A stretch of DNA of 64,000 nucleotides from JAMXLO01 sp963794185 (GCA_963794185.1 CAWCDM010000125.1:1-64000), one strand, 5' to 3'; positions 1 through 9,463 are shown, numbered from the stretch's first letter. Numbers and translations: made by a program. The notes: generated by a model from the sequence alone, not told the origin.

Positions 1-112
1 GCGGATGCACATGATCGACCTCCTTGGCGATCGCGCCCTCCGAGGGTTCCCCATACAGCGCCCGCAACGCCGCAGCATCGGTGACCAGGTGGGCGTCCTG
101 CATGCCGTCCAT
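1..112 (-). CDS. N-terminus of an FMN-dependent PPOX-type flavoprotein (partial)
   Basis: The gene runs off the left edge, so only the first 37 residues are visible. They contain LRALYGEP followed by AKEVDHVHP. This resembles the start of the pyridoxamine-5'-phosphate-oxidase-like family typified by MSMEG_1061, whose members usually open with an AELRALYGEPS-type segment and an acidic/His segment. The ATG at 112 has GAGGTGG just upstream; a second in-frame ATG lies at 103. It is divergent from the helicase-like gene that follows. The family assignment rests on this short stretch from memory. The catalytic and FMN-binding parts are outside the window. Confidence 0.55.
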   Translation of the reverse strand, partial: MDGMQDAHLVTDAAALRALYGEPSEGAIAKEVDHVHP

Positions 113-154
113 CGCCACCTCGCAATCTGATTCCAGCCGCCATCGTCACCGGGT

Positions 155-2208
155 TTGTCGGCAGTGGCAAGGCTGCCGTGCTACGCTTGGCCCCGGGCTG
201 GTCGCGAGGATCGGTGGGTGCAGGCATGGTGGTCGGGCAACGCGGCTGAGCTGCTGGCGAGCGAGCCCGAGGCGATCGTGCGGCGCCTCGCGGTGCGGCT
301 GGTCGAAACGCATCATTTGAACCGCGACACGCAGCTCCACGCCTGGCGGCAGCAGATCGTTCTGTTGCGGACGGCATTGCGCGACCTGCCCGGCACCTGG
401 CGCGTCCTGTTCGAATATCCGCTGCTCCGTCTGGAACCGCGCATCGACACCGTTATACTCATTGGGGGTGCCGTCCTGGTGCTGGAATTCAAGGTCGGTG
501 CAACGGCGATCACCACGCTCGATCGTCAGCAGACCGAGGACTACGCACTCGACCTGTTCGACTTCCATGCGGAAAGCCGTGCGCATCCCATCGTGCCGAT
601 TCTAATCGCGACGCAGGCAAGACCGCCTGCGGTTCAGTGGCCGTTGCCCTGGCACGGCGTCACTCCGGTGTTCATCGCAGCCGCAGCCACGCTGCGATCA
701 CTGCTGCAGGACATAACCGCGCACGTCCCCGTGCCGGTACGGCCGCTCGATGCTCGGACCTGGGAAGATGCGCCTTATCGGCCGGTGCCGACGATCGTCG
801 AGGCAGCGACCATGCTGTACAACCGTCATGGGGTCGGAGACATCGCGGCAGCGCGCGCCGACGTCGGCAATCTCGGTCAGACCACGGCCGCCATCCTCCA
901 CACCATCGCGATGCGGCTCGCTCAGCCGCACGGCATGAGGTGCTGTTCGTCACCGGCATACCCGGCGCCGGGAAGACGCTGTGTGGTCTGAACGCGGTGT
1001 TCGGCGCGACGACCGATGCCGCGTTCCTGACCGGCAATCTGCCGCTGGTGCACGTGATGCGCGAAGCGCTGGCCCGCGATGCGCACGAACAGGGGCGCAG
1101 CCTCCGGGTCGCGCGTCAGGAGACGGAGGCGGCGATCCAGCCGTTGATCGGCTTCCTCCGCGACAACCTGCCGCGTGCGGAACCGCCGCATGAGCATGTC
1201 GTGGTGTTCGATGAGGCGCAGCGTGCGTGGGATGCCGAGTTCGGCCGGCGCAGGTTCGGCCATGCGCAAAGCGAGGCCGCCCTGTTTCTCGATATCATGC
1301 GGCGCCATGACGATTGGGCGGTGATCGTGGCACTGGTCGGCACCGGGCAGGAGATCAATACCGGCGAAGCGGGGCTGGCCGCGTGGGGTGAGGCGCTCGC
1401 CGCTCGCCCGGATTGGCGCGTGCGTGCACCTGAAGGTGTGCTGGGGGCAGGCGATCCACGCCAACGTTTCTTCGATGGTGCGCCGGACGGGATGCAGATC
1501 GACGCGGCGCTGCATCTGAACGTGCCGGTCCGCTCGATCCGGTCCAGTGCTGCCGCTCCCTGGGTTGATGCGGTGCTGTCAGGTGATTCCGGGCTGGCGG
1601 TTGCCATTGCCCATGACGCCGGCGGCGTTCCCTTTCTGTTGACGCGCTCGCTTCCGGCGGCGCGCAATGCACTCCGCCGACTTGCGCGAGGGACGCGCCG
1701 CGCCGGCTTGATATGCAGTGCCGGGGCACGACGGTTTGTGGCGGATGGGATCTGGCCGAATTTTCCCCACCTCGATGCGGCAGCCATCGCCAACTGGTTC
1801 CTGCGCCGCTGGCCGGACGTGCGCGCCTCCGACGCTCTGGAGTTGCCTGCCACGCAATTTGCCTGTCAGGGACTGGAACTTGACCATGTGGGCCTGTGCT
1901 GGGGCAACGACCTGATCCGCCGCGACGGACGGATCGAATGGATCGCACGCAGCCTTGCCGGCACGCGTTGGCAGGAACCGCGCGGCGAGGCGGCGATCGC
2001 CTTTCAGATCAACACATATCGTGTGCTACTGACCCGTGCGCGGTACGAAACGGTGATCTGGGTTCCTGAAGGCGATGCGGCGGACGTCACCCGCGACCCG
2101 GCAACATTCGATGCAATTGCGCGCTTTTTCCGCGACTGCGGCGCTCAGTCGCTCGACAATGTATCGGTGCCTGAGATTGTGGCAGACGCCACGCCGGTGC
2201 TGCTGTGA
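155..2208 (+). CDS. DUF2075/Schlafen group 3-like ATP-dependent helicase with N-terminal nuclease-like domain (one frameshift)
   Basis: The locus encodes about 684 residues if one missing base near 933 is restored (GGCATGAG should read GGCCATGAG). The N-terminal third has a restriction-endonuclease-like core, with LEFKVG near residue 112 preceded by an acidic strand (RIDTVILI). After the shift come Walker A GIPGAGKT (about residue 268), Walker B VVVFDEAQ (about 348), LVGTGQEINTGEAG, and a C-terminal LLTRARYETVIWVP typical of superfamily 1 helicase motif VI. This matches DUF2075 proteins in which a nuclease-like domain precedes the helicase. The start chosen is TTG 155; GTG 164 is an alternative. 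The stop overlaps the start of the next gene. The substrate is unknown; roles in DNA/RNA processing or phage defence are inference. Confidence 0.75.
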
Positions 2209-3071
2209 TGTTGATGAAACGCTCTGCTCTGGTGTTGCTGCTTGGACTTCTTGTATCGGCACACGCCTTTGCCGCCGATCTGAAGCTCGCCACCTGGAAT
2301 CTCGAATGGCTGACCGATCGTGGCGCGGGGGATACGCGACTGCCCGCCGATGCGCATCCGAAGAGGCCGGAAGACTTCGATCTCCTGCGCCGCTATGCCG
2401 CCGACCTCGACGCGGACGTGATCGCGATTCAGGAGGTGGACGGTCCGGCGGTGGCCGCCCTCGTCTTTCCACCCGAACGTTACTCGGTCCATATGACCCG
2501 CGATCATGTGGTCCAGCGTGTCGGCCTGGTGGTCAGGCGCGGCATCCACTACAGCGTCAATCCCGACGTCACCGATTTGAATGTCGATCCCGGGCATCAG
2601 TTGCGCAGCGGTGCGGACATCACTCTGGATCTGGGACAGGGTTCGTTGCGTGTGCTGGCGGTCCATCTGAAGACGGGATGCTTCGACGAGCGCCTGAGCC
2701 GCACGACACACCGTACGTGCGCGGAGTTGGGCAAGCAGATTTCCCCACTGCAGGACTGGATCGCCGCGCGCAGTGCCGAAGACGTGCCGTTCGCGATACT
2801 CGGTGACTTCAATCGGCATATGGACGGGCGCGACCAGTTCCTGGCTGCGCTGCGCAAGGCCGCGCCCCTGACGCGCGCAACCGAGGGCCGTGCAAGCCCG
2901 TGCTGGGGCGGCGAAGCCTTCATCGATCACATCCTGCTCGGTGGCGCCGCGCGGGCGTGGCTGCAGCCCGACACGCTGCGCGTGCTCACCTACCGCGAGA
3001 CGGGCGATGTCTGGAAGGAACGTCTGTCGGATCACTGCCCGGTGTCGGTGCGCTTGCACGTCCCGGACTGA
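2208..3071 (+). CDS. Secreted endonuclease/exonuclease/phosphatase family protein
   Basis: A protein of about 287 residues with a signal peptide (KRSALVLLLGLLVSAHAFA) and the DNase I-like fold. The motifs appear in family order: ATWNLEWL, AIQEVDG (metal-binding Glu), ILGDFNRH, FIDHILLG and the terminal LSDHCPVSV, where Asp and His are catalytic in the family. It probably cleaves phosphodiester or phosphomonoester bonds in the periplasm or outside the cell; the substrate cannot be read from sequence. The start overlaps the stop of the upstream helicase-like gene (GTG 2205, ATG 2208 or ATG 2214 are all possible), so the two are probably co-transcribed. Confidence 0.8.
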   Translation: MLMKRSALVLLLGLLVSAHAFAADLKLATWNLEWLTDRGAGDTRLPADAHPKRPEDFDLLRRYAADLDADVIAIQEVDGPAVAALVFPPERYSVHMTRDHVVQRVGLVVRRGIHYSVNPDVTDLNVDPGHQLRSGADITLDLGQGSLRVLAVHLKTGCFDERLSRTTHRTCAELGKQISPLQDWIAARSAEDVPFAILGDFNRHMDGRDQFLAALRKAAPLTRATEGRASPCWGGEAFIDHILLGGAARAWLQPDTLRVLTYRETGDVWKERLSDHCPVSVRLHVPD

Positions 3072-3110
3072 GCGCGTTGAATGGCGCGACCGGCGAGAGG
3101 AGGCCGCGCC

Positions 3111-4198
3111 ATGAAGATCACCGGCATCACCACCAAGGAATTCCGCTGGCCACGCCACAAGCCGATCGCGAACGGCAAGCATACCTACACGCATGTGACG
3201 TTCGCCGTGGTGGAGATCGAGACCACCGAGGGCATCACCGGCATCGGGCTGGGCGGCGGAGGTGAGATCGAGCGCGCCACCATCGCGCGCCTGACGCCGA
3301 TGCTGATCGGCGAGGATCCGATCGATGTCGAGCGGCTTTGGCAGAAGATGTGGGAACCGAAGCTGATCGGCCGCCGGGGTCTCACCACGCGCGCGATCTC
3401 CGCGATCGACATCGGGCTGTGGGACATCCGCGCCAAGTTCGCCAACCTGCCGCTCTATAAGATGCTCGGTGGCTTCCGCGATCGGGTGCCGACCTATATC
3501 GCCGGCGGCTACTACGAGGAGGGCAAGGGCTTTGCCGAGCTTGCGCGCGAGATGGAAGACAATGTGCGCATGGGCGCCAAGGCGGTGAAGATGAAGATTG
3601 GCGCTGTGCCGATCGCGGAGGATGTGGCGCGGGTTCGCGTCGCGCGCGAGGCGGTCGGTCCGGATATCAAGCTAATGGTCGATGCCAACTGCGCGTATCG
3701 CTATTACGAAGCGATCCAGATCGCCAAACGCATCGAGGAATACGACATCTTCTGGTTCGAGGAGCCCGTGGCGCCGGATGACTACGACGGCCACCGCAAG
3801 CTGGCGCAGGCGACCAGCATCCCGATCGCGACCGGCGAGAACGAATACACCCGCTATGGTTTTCGCGACCTGATCCGCAACGATTGCGCGGCGATCCTGA
3901 ATGCGGATGCGAAGGTGCTGGGCGGCGTCACCGAGTTCATGAAGGTCGCGGCGCTGGCGCAGGCCAATGATCTGGACATCGCGCCGCACGGCTCGCAGGA
4001 CATTCACGTGCATCTGGTTGCGGCGATCTCCAACGGACTGATTCTGGAATTCTACCGCGACACGGTCGATCCGATGTGGGGGCGGGTGTACCGCCACACC
4101 CTGCGGCTGAACGACGACGGGACGGTAAGCCCCCTGACGTTCCGGGCATCGGCGCCGATCCGAACTACAAATCGCTGGCGAAGTTCCGCATCGCCTGA
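3111..4198 (+). CDS. Mandelate racemase/muconate lactonizing enzyme family protein (frameshift near the C-terminus)
   Basis: An enolase-superfamily enzyme of about 362 residues. It keeps the catalytic K160-x-K162 (KMKIG), metal ligands D191 (VDAN), E217 (FEEP) and E243 (GENE), and an Asp-His pair at about D266 and H293 (APHGSQD). This set fits the mandelate racemase subgroup, which abstracts a proton alpha to a carboxylate, usually in sugar acid dehydration or racemisation. ATG 3111 has GAGAGGAGG upstream. A C is missing from the run at 4130-4134: restoring it gives the usual family ending and a stop at 4196-4198 instead of a long read-through. The next gene starts 20 bp downstream, so an operon with the dehydroquinase-like gene is likely. 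Confidence 0.82.
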
Positions 4199-4218
4199 AA
4201 CGACGGGAGGACATCATC

Positions 4219-4650
4219 ATGGCGAAGATCCTGATCATCCACGGCGCGGGCATGAACATGCGCGGCAAGGTGCAGACCGAGATTTTCGGCCCGATGACGC
4301 TGCCGCAGTACGACGAGCGCATCCGCGGCTACGCCGCCGAACTCGGGGTCGATGTCGAGGTCTTTCACTCGAACATCGAAGGCGAGGTCGTGAACAAGCT
4401 GTATGAGGCGAACAATCGCGGCTTCGACGCGGCGCTGTTCAACCCGGCGGGATTCTCGCGCGGCTATCCGGCGCTGGTCGCGGCGATCTCGCAGGTGAAG
4501 TTTCCGACCATCGAACTGCACATTTCGAACCCGGTGCGGCGCGGCCCGGTCTCCGACACCGCCACGGTGAGCCAGGGCATGGTTACCGGCTTCGGGATCG
4601 CCGGATACTATCTGGCATTGCGCGGCCTGCGGGACATGCTGGCGAAGTAG
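4219..4650 (+). CDS. Type II 3-dehydroquinate dehydratase-like protein with altered active-site lid
   Basis: 143 residues, the normal length for type II dehydroquinases, with the flavodoxin-like layout: ILIIHGAGMN, FHSNIEGEVVNKLYEA, LFNPAGFSRGYPAL, ELHISN and the GFGIAGYYLAL tail. The catalytic His of the family (H101 in ELHISN) and the binding Asn (N75) are kept. The lid that normally reads LGTREPEIYG is here RGKVQTEIFG, so the essential Arg and Tyr are replaced by Val18 and Phe23. Classical dehydroquinase activity is therefore doubtful; this may be a divergent paralogue acting on a related acid. GGGAGG lies ahead of ATG 4219. It follows the enolase-superfamily gene directly. Confidence 0.75.
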   Translation: MAKILIIHGAGMNMRGKVQTEIFGPMTLPQYDERIRGYAAELGVDVEVFHSNIEGEVVNKLYEANNRGFDAALFNPAGFSRGYPALVAAISQVKFPTIELHISNPVRRGPVSDTATVSQGMVTGFGIAGYYLALRGLRDMLAK

Positions 4651-4697
4651 CGGCTGACACTGGCTTCCGGTTTATGACCGTGACGCCGGAGAATAGT

Positions 4698-4726
4698 CCT
4701 CCCCCTCCCCTTGTGGGAGGGGGAGA
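4698..4726. repeat. G/C-rich palindromic repeat, single copy
   Basis: A C-run/G-run hairpin (CCTCCCCCTCCCC, TTGTG loop, GGGAGGGGGAG) in the gap between the dehydroquinase-like gene and the MFS gene. It is nearly identical to each arm of the larger inverted repeat at 33110-33218, so it belongs to a dispersed intergenic family and could also end transcription of the upstream operon. Confidence 0.6.
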
Positions 4727-4830
4727 GTTCCGCACCAGCCTTGACGATCCAATCGGCATTACCCCGCGCGTAATCGATCTGCGTTCGACGGAACGCCACC
4801 ATGGGAACCGCAAACAAATGAGGTTCCCAA

Positions 4831-6258
4831 ATGGCAACATCCCTGCAATCCGCTGTCGTGCCCGCCCGTCGCTGGTGGGCACTGGCGAGTGTGGCCGCGG
4901 CACAGTTCCTTGCCGTGGTCGACGCCTTCATCGTCAATGTCGCGGTGCCGTCGATCCGCGCCGACCTGCACACGGACGCAGCCGAGATTCAGGCTGTCGT
5001 CGCCGTCTATCAAATCGCTTACGCCGCATTGGTGATAACCGGCGGCCGAATGGGCGACATCATCGGCCGCAAGCGGGTCTTCCTCGCGGGCGTCATCGGC
5101 TTCACCGTAGCGTCCTTGTGGTGTGGACTGTCGGGGTCTGCGCCGATGCTGATCTTGGCCCGCGCGGCGCAAGGGGGCGCCGCGGCAATGATGGTGCCGC
5201 AGGTGCTCGCCACCATCCACACGCTATTCCCCGACGCCGGACGGTCCCGCGCTTTCGCTGTGTTCGGCGTCACCATCGGCTTGGGCGCCGCGGTCGGCTT
5301 CATGCTCGGCGGCTGGCTCGTGACACTAAACCTCGCCGGCCTCGGCTGGCGCAGCATCTTCTGCGTCAACGTGCCGGTCGGTCTGGCGATCGTGCTCGCC
5401 GCCGCATGGCTGATGCCGGCGATGCCGCGCGATACCGAAACGCGGCTTGATCTCGCAGGCGCCGCGGTGCTGTTCATTGGGCTGCTTGGCCTGATCACGC
5501 CGTTGATGTTCGGGCGCGAACTTGGTTGGCCGTGGTGGGTTTGGCTGACGATGATGGCCGGGGTGGCGGTGCTGGCCGGGTTCCTGCGGTTGCAACGCGC
5601 GGTGGAGAAGCGCGGCGGCATGCCGCTGATCGACCTCGGGCTGTTCGGAGACCACGTGTTTATCACCGGCACGTGCGCGACGTTCTGCTTCTTTCTGGGC
5701 AATCTGTCGTTCTATTTCGTGCTGACGCTGTTCATGCAGAACGGCCTTGGGTTCTCGCCGTTCGACGCTGCGCTGACGGTGATGCCGCTGGCCTTCGCCT
5801 TCGTCGCCGGTTCGCGATTGGCTGCGGGTCGGCTGCAGCAGCGCGGCGTGACGGCGCTGGCCGAGGGATGCATCGTGCAGACCGTCGGACTCGCAGGCAC
5901 TGCTCTGCTGGTCGACGCGGTCACGCATCCAACGATGGCGACGCTGATGCTGCCTCTGGCTCTGTTCGGCTATGGCCAGGGGATGGTGCTGGCCCCGCTG
6001 TTCAGTGCGGTGCTGACCAATGTCCGCCGTGCCCATGCGGGGTCCCGCTCGGGCATACTCACCACCACGCAACAGATTGCGAACGGCACGGGGGTCGTGC
6101 TTGCAGGTGCGGTGTATTTCGCCGTGCAGGCCGTGCATGGCGATCGGTGGGCGTTCCTGGCGACGTTGGTGGTGCTGGCATGCACCATTGCTGCCACGAT
6201 CGGCTTCCTGCTGCGCATGCGACCCGACGCTGCGGGGGTGACGGTGCCGTCAGCTTGA
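4831..6258 (+). CDS. MFS transporter, DHA2 (EmrB/QacA-like) family
   Basis: A 475-residue membrane protein. The first helix carries VDAFIVNVAVPSI, the DHA2 motif C-like start, and the loop between helices 2 and 3 carries GGRMGDIIGRKRVF, the MFS motif A. Length and spacing of hydrophobic segments fit the 14-helix DHA2 branch of proton-coupled drug exporters. No membrane-fusion partner is adjacent, so it probably works alone in the inner membrane. ATG 4831 is preceded by GAGG. It ends convergently with dctM, and a long hairpin lies between them. The substrate is unknown. Confidence 0.85.
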   Translation: MATSLQSAVVPARRWWALASVAAAQFLAVVDAFIVNVAVPSIRADLHTDAAEIQAVVAVYQIAYAALVITGGRMGDIIGRKRVFLAGVIGFTVASLWCGLSGSAPMLILARAAQGGAAAMMVPQVLATIHTLFPDAGRSRAFAVFGVTIGLGAAVGFMLGGWLVTLNLAGLGWRSIFCVNVPVGLAIVLAAAWLMPAMPRDTETRLDLAGAAVLFIGLLGLITPLMFGRELGWPWWVWLTMMAGVAVLAGFLRLQRAVEKRGGMPLIDLGLFGDHVFITGTCATFCFFLGNLSFYFVLTLFMQNGLGFSPFDAALTVMPLAFAFVAGSRLAAGRLQQRGVTALAEGCIVQTVGLAGTALLVDAVTHPTMATLMLPLALFGYGQGMVLAPLFSAVLTNVRRAHAGSRSGILTTTQQIANGTGVVLAGAVYFAVQAVHGDRWAFLATLVVLACTIAATIGFLLRMRPDAAGVTVPSA

Positions 6259-6268
6259 AAAAGGAAGA

Positions 6269-6338
6269 TTCACCACAGAGGCGCAGAGACGCGGAGGTTT
6301 TATGAATCCTCCGCGTCTCTGCGTCTCTGCGGTGAATA
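6269..6338. repeat. CACAGAG-type inverted repeat between convergent genes
   Basis: Left arm TTCACCACAGAGGCGCAGAG (continuing ACGCGGAGG) and right arm CCTCCGCGTCTCTGCG (continuing TCTCTGCGGTGAA) form an imperfect stem of roughly 30 bp with a short AT-rich loop. It sits exactly between the 3' ends of the MFS gene and dctM, so it can act as a two-way terminator. Related copies are at 10230-10256 (one arm) and 36645-36745. Confidence 0.75.
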
Positions 6339-6344
6339 CCTCTT

Positions 6345-7649
6345 CTACATACGGCTCGGCAGCCACACCGCCAGGATCGGAAACGCGATCAGGATGGCGA
6401 GGCGCAATATATCGGTGATGACGAACGGGATCACGCCCAGGAATATTGTGGAAAAGCTCACGTCCTTCACGACCGTCTTGATGACGAAGACGTTCATGCC
6501 GACTGGCGGATGGATCAGTCCCAGCTCCACCGTCATCACGATGATCACGCCGAACCAAACCGGGTCGAAGCCGAGCGTGGTGATGACCGGGAAGATGATC
6601 GGCACCGTCAGGATGATCATCGCCATCGCGTCCATCAGGCAGCCGAGGACGAGATACATCAGCATGATCAGCACCAGCACGCCGTAGCGGCCGAAGCCCA
6701 GGCCGGTGACGAACGCTGTCACCTTTTGCGGCGTCTGCGTCACCGTCAGGAAATAGCCGAACAGGATTGCGCCGATCAGGATGGTGAACACGGCGGCGGC
6801 GGTTCGCGTTGCCTGCAGCAGCGAGGCCAGGATATCCTCGCGCGACAGGCGGCCGCGCGCGAGGCTGATGAGGAAAGCGCCGCCCGCGCCCATGCCGCCG
6901 GCCTCGGTTGGCGTGAACAGGCCGCCGTAGAGCCCGCCGATGACGAACACGAACAGCAGCAGCGGCGCCCAGACTTCGCGCATGGCGTGCAGGCGCTCGG
7001 TCCACGAGCTTCGCTGCGCGGCCGGCAGGTAGGCCGGACGGACGGCGCCGATGATTGCGATTGTTGCCATGTACATGGAAACGGCGAGCAGCCCCGGCAG
7101 AACGCCGGCCATGAACAGTTTGCCGATGTCCTGCTGTGTGATCAGGCCGTAGACCGCGAGCACGATCGAGGGCGGGAACATCGCGCCCAGCGTGCCGCCG
7201 GCGGCGATCACACCGGTGGCGAAGGATTGCGGATAGTGGTGGCTGCGCATTTCCGGATAGGCGACGGTGGAGAATGTCGCGGCGGTGGCAACCGATGAGC
7301 CGCTGATGGCAGCGAAGCCGGCGCAGGCCGCGATGGTGGCGATGCCGAGGCCGCCGCGCAGGTGGCCCACGAATTTGTTGGCGGCCTGGAACAGCTCGCG
7401 GCTCATGCCGGAGCGCGAGACGAATGCGCCCATCAGCAGGAACATCGGGATCACGCCGAAGGTGTAGTCGGTGACCGTGCGCATGGAAGTCTGTCCGACC
7501 ATCTTCAGCGCCGGCGTGCCGCCGACGAGGTAGCCGAAGCCGCTAACTCCCACGAGGCCCATCGCCATGCCGACGGGCACGCGCAGCAGCATCAGCGCGA
7601 ACAGCACGACGAAGCCGATGACGGCAACGGCGTCGCTGCTCAGGTCCAT
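6345..7649 (-). CDS. dctM: TRAP transporter large permease subunit (DctM)
   Basis: 434 residues with many hydrophobic helices and the DctM hallmarks GTLGAMFPPSIVLAVYG and GLFTPTEAGGMGAGG. It is the conducting subunit of a sodium- or proton-coupled TRAP transporter for organic acids. The reading frame extends further upstream, but the ATG at 7649 (MDLSSDAVAVIG) begins at the family's normal N-terminus; upstream codons lie inside a palindromic repeat. It is the last gene of a dctP-dctQ-dctM set on the minus strand and is separated from dctQ by that repeat, which may lower its expression relative to dctP. Confidence 0.88.
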   Translation of the reverse strand: MDLSSDAVAVIGFVVLFALMLLRVPVGMAMGLVGVSGFGYLVGGTPALKMVGQTSMRTVTDYTFGVIPMFLLMGAFVSRSGMSRELFQAANKFVGHLRGGLGIATIAACAGFAAISGSSVATAATFSTVAYPEMRSHHYPQSFATGVIAAGGTLGAMFPPSIVLAVYGLITQQDIGKLFMAGVLPGLLAVSMYMATIAIIGAVRPAYLPAAQRSSWTERLHAMREVWAPLLLFVFVIGGLYGGLFTPTEAGGMGAGGAFLISLARGRLSREDILASLLQATRTAAAVFTILIGAILFGYFLTVTQTPQKVTAFVTGLGFGRYGVLVLIMLMYLVLGCLMDAMAMIILTVPIIFPVITTLGFDPVWFGVIIVMTVELGLIHPPVGMNVFVIKTVVKDVSFSTIFLGVIPFVITDILRLAILIAFPILAVWLPSRM

Positions 7650-7669
7650 GTCCGGATGTGCGTCCTGTG

Positions 7670-7788
7670 CACCTCGCCAGCAACGCGGGAGAGGTCGATG
7701 CGCGAAAGCGCAGCGGGAGAGGGTGAACACCGCTTCGGCACCCTCTCCCGCCGCTTCGCGGCGACCTCTCCCGCAAGCGGGCGAGGTG
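7670..7788. repeat. Large nested palindrome between dctQ and dctM
   Basis: Outer arms CACCTCGCC and GGGCGAGGTG (7670-7678 and 7779-7788) enclose GCGGGAGAGG/CCTCTCCCGC and the inner pair GGGAGAGGGTG/CACCCTCTCCC around a CTTCGG-type loop. The whole 119-bp stretch could fold into one branched hairpin. It looks like a REP/BIME-type mosaic placed inside an operon. Confidence 0.7.
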
Positions 7789-7803
7789 TACGTTGGGATG
7801 GGA

Positions 7804-8364
7804 TCACTCCACGGTCCGGACCACGCCGGCGTCCGCAACTGCTTCCGGATGGAAGATCAGGCGATACGTCCGCACCGCGATCAGCAGCACCGCGGACACA
7901 TCGCCGAGCCAAGCCACCAGAGCAAACGGCCAGGTCGGCAGGTTCAAATCAAATGTCAGCACATTGTCGGCGCGCGTGAGGCGCACCTTGTCGAACAGCA
8001 TCGCGGTCTGCACGCTCACCACGAACAGCAGAACCAGGGTGGCGAAGATGTCGATCAGCCGCTTGCCGCGCGGGCCCGCCGCCGCCCAGACGAGATCGAC
8101 GGTGATGTGGGTTCCCCGATAACTGGTCGCGGCGATGCCCCAGAAGATCAGAATCCCCAGCAGCAGCTTGCCGAAATCGTAGCTGTCGGGAATTGAAATC
8201 GCGAAGAAGTAGCGCAGCAGCACCGAGATGAAGATGTCGGCTGCGACTATCCCGACGAAGCCCGCGGCCAGCAATTCGATGCCGTCGATGAAGCGGTCCA
8301 TCGGATTGCGCCGTGCCTGCGCGAGCGCGGCCTTGCGCGCGAACTCGCGTTCGAGATCGCTCAT
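7804..8364 (-). CDS. dctQ: TRAP transporter small permease subunit (DctQ)
   Basis: 186 residues with four hydrophobic helices. It has the DctQ-type segments RYFFAISIPDSYDFGKLLL and WGIAATSYRGTHITVDLVW; the ADxFxxxLLRYxF and RGTHIxVDL patterns are family hallmarks. It forms the membrane complex with DctM and receives substrate from DctP. Its ATG overlaps the dctP stop by 4 bp, so translation is probably coupled. Confidence 0.88.
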   Translation of the reverse strand: MSDLEREFARKAALAQARRNPMDRFIDGIELLAAGFVGIVAADIFISVLLRYFFAISIPDSYDFGKLLLGILIFWGIAATSYRGTHITVDLVWAAAGPRGKRLIDIFATLVLLFVVSVQTAMLFDKVRLTRADNVLTFDLNLPTWPFALVAWLGDVSAVLLIAVRTYRLIFHPEAVADAGVVRTVE

Positions 8365-9386
8365 TCAGCCAGCGCGCCGCGCTTGTTCAGTTCCGCCTGC
8401 AATTCGCCGAACACCGCAGCGGAGTTCTTCACCTGCGCGGCCCACTTCGCCTTCAGCGGTTCGGCTGCCTTGCGCCACGCGGCGACCTGCTCCTGTGTCA
8501 GCTTGTAGACATCGTGCCCGGTTTCGGCGGCGATCCTGGCCCGCCCCGCATTCTCCCAGTCCGCCCAGGGACTGGCGACCTTCTCGGCCCATTCGGTGGT
8601 GCAGTGACTGTCGATCACCGCCTTCTGCGCCGGCGACATCGCTTCGTACTTCGGCTTGTTCATCACCCAGACGAAGGTCGTCGTGGCGAACGGCATGTCC
8701 ATGTCGTACTTCACGACCTTGTCGATGCCGAACAGAATGGTCGATTGCCAGGGGAACGTGATCGCATCGGCCACGCCGCGCTCCAACGTCTCGCGCGCCT
8801 CCGGTGCGGAGGCCTGTACGTTGGTGCCGCCGAGCAGCGTGACAAACGATCCGATCGTGGCGTCCGCCGGACGGACCTTCATGCCACGGATGTCTTCGGG
8901 CAGCACGATCTTCTTGCTCCGCGAGTGAAACGTGAGCGGATCGAGCACGAAGGCGAAGCAGAAATGCACTTCCTTCATCTCGGCCGCCGCGTACTTGCGG
9001 TACCAGGCGTCCAGCGCCGCCGAGCCGCCCTTGGCATTGGCCATCAGGAACGGCAGCTCGCCGGCGGCGATGATCGGAAAGCGGCCAGGCTGGTAGCCGG
9101 GGTTCACGTAGGCGAAGTCGGCGATGCCGTCGCGCGCCATGTCGTAGTGGTCCATCGCCTTGCCCAACTGCTCGGACGGGAACAGCGACGATTTGATGGT
9201 GCCGCCGGACGCCTTGTCGATGTCCTCGCCCCAGGCCTGCAGCGCCGGGTTGAGCGGATGCGCCGGCGGTACCCAGCTCGACAGCTTGAGCTGCACCGTC
9301 TTGTCCTGGGCGTGCGCGCGCGAGGCCGACAGCAGGAACATACACAACAGCGCGAGGGCGATGCAGGCGGCATTGCGGTTGGACAC
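8361..9386 (-). CDS. dctP: TRAP transporter substrate-binding protein (DctP)
   Basis: 341 residues with a signal peptide (ALALLCMFLLSASRAHA) and the DctP fold. KLSSWVPPAHPLN follows the cleavage site, then the central RGMKVRPADA segment with the conserved Arg that binds the substrate carboxylate. It is periplasmic and delivers an organic acid to DctQM. The substrate is not predictable, but the next gene out is a divergent 3-hydroxyacyl-CoA-type SDR, which suggests a carboxylate catabolism context. First gene of the dctPQM operon. Confidence 0.88.
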   Translation of the reverse strand: MSNRNAACIALALLCMFLLSASRAHAQDKTVQLKLSSWVPPAHPLNPALQAWGEDIDKASGGTIKSSLFPSEQLGKAMDHYDMARDGIADFAYVNPGYQPGRFPIIAAGELPFLMANAKGGSAALDAWYRKYAAAEMKEVHFCFAFVLDPLTFHSRSKKIVLPEDIRGMKVRPADATIGSFVTLLGGTNVQASAPEARETLERGVADAITFPWQSTILFGIDKVVKYDMDMPFATTTFVWVMNKPKYEAMSPAQKAVIDSHCTTEWAEKVASPWADWENAGRARIAAETGHDVYKLTQEQVAAWRKAAEPLKAKWAAQVKNSAAVFGELQAELNKRGALAE

Positions 9387-9463
9387 GGCGTTTCTCTCCC
9401 GTCTGGCGCTTCGATGCGGCTCGGAGTCAAACTACGACGTGCCATCTTGCGAGGAAACCTGCA

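Noticed and set aside
4219..4650. Calling this gene aroQ
   Set aside because: The Arg and Tyr of the catalytic lid are replaced, so the symbol would overstate the function.
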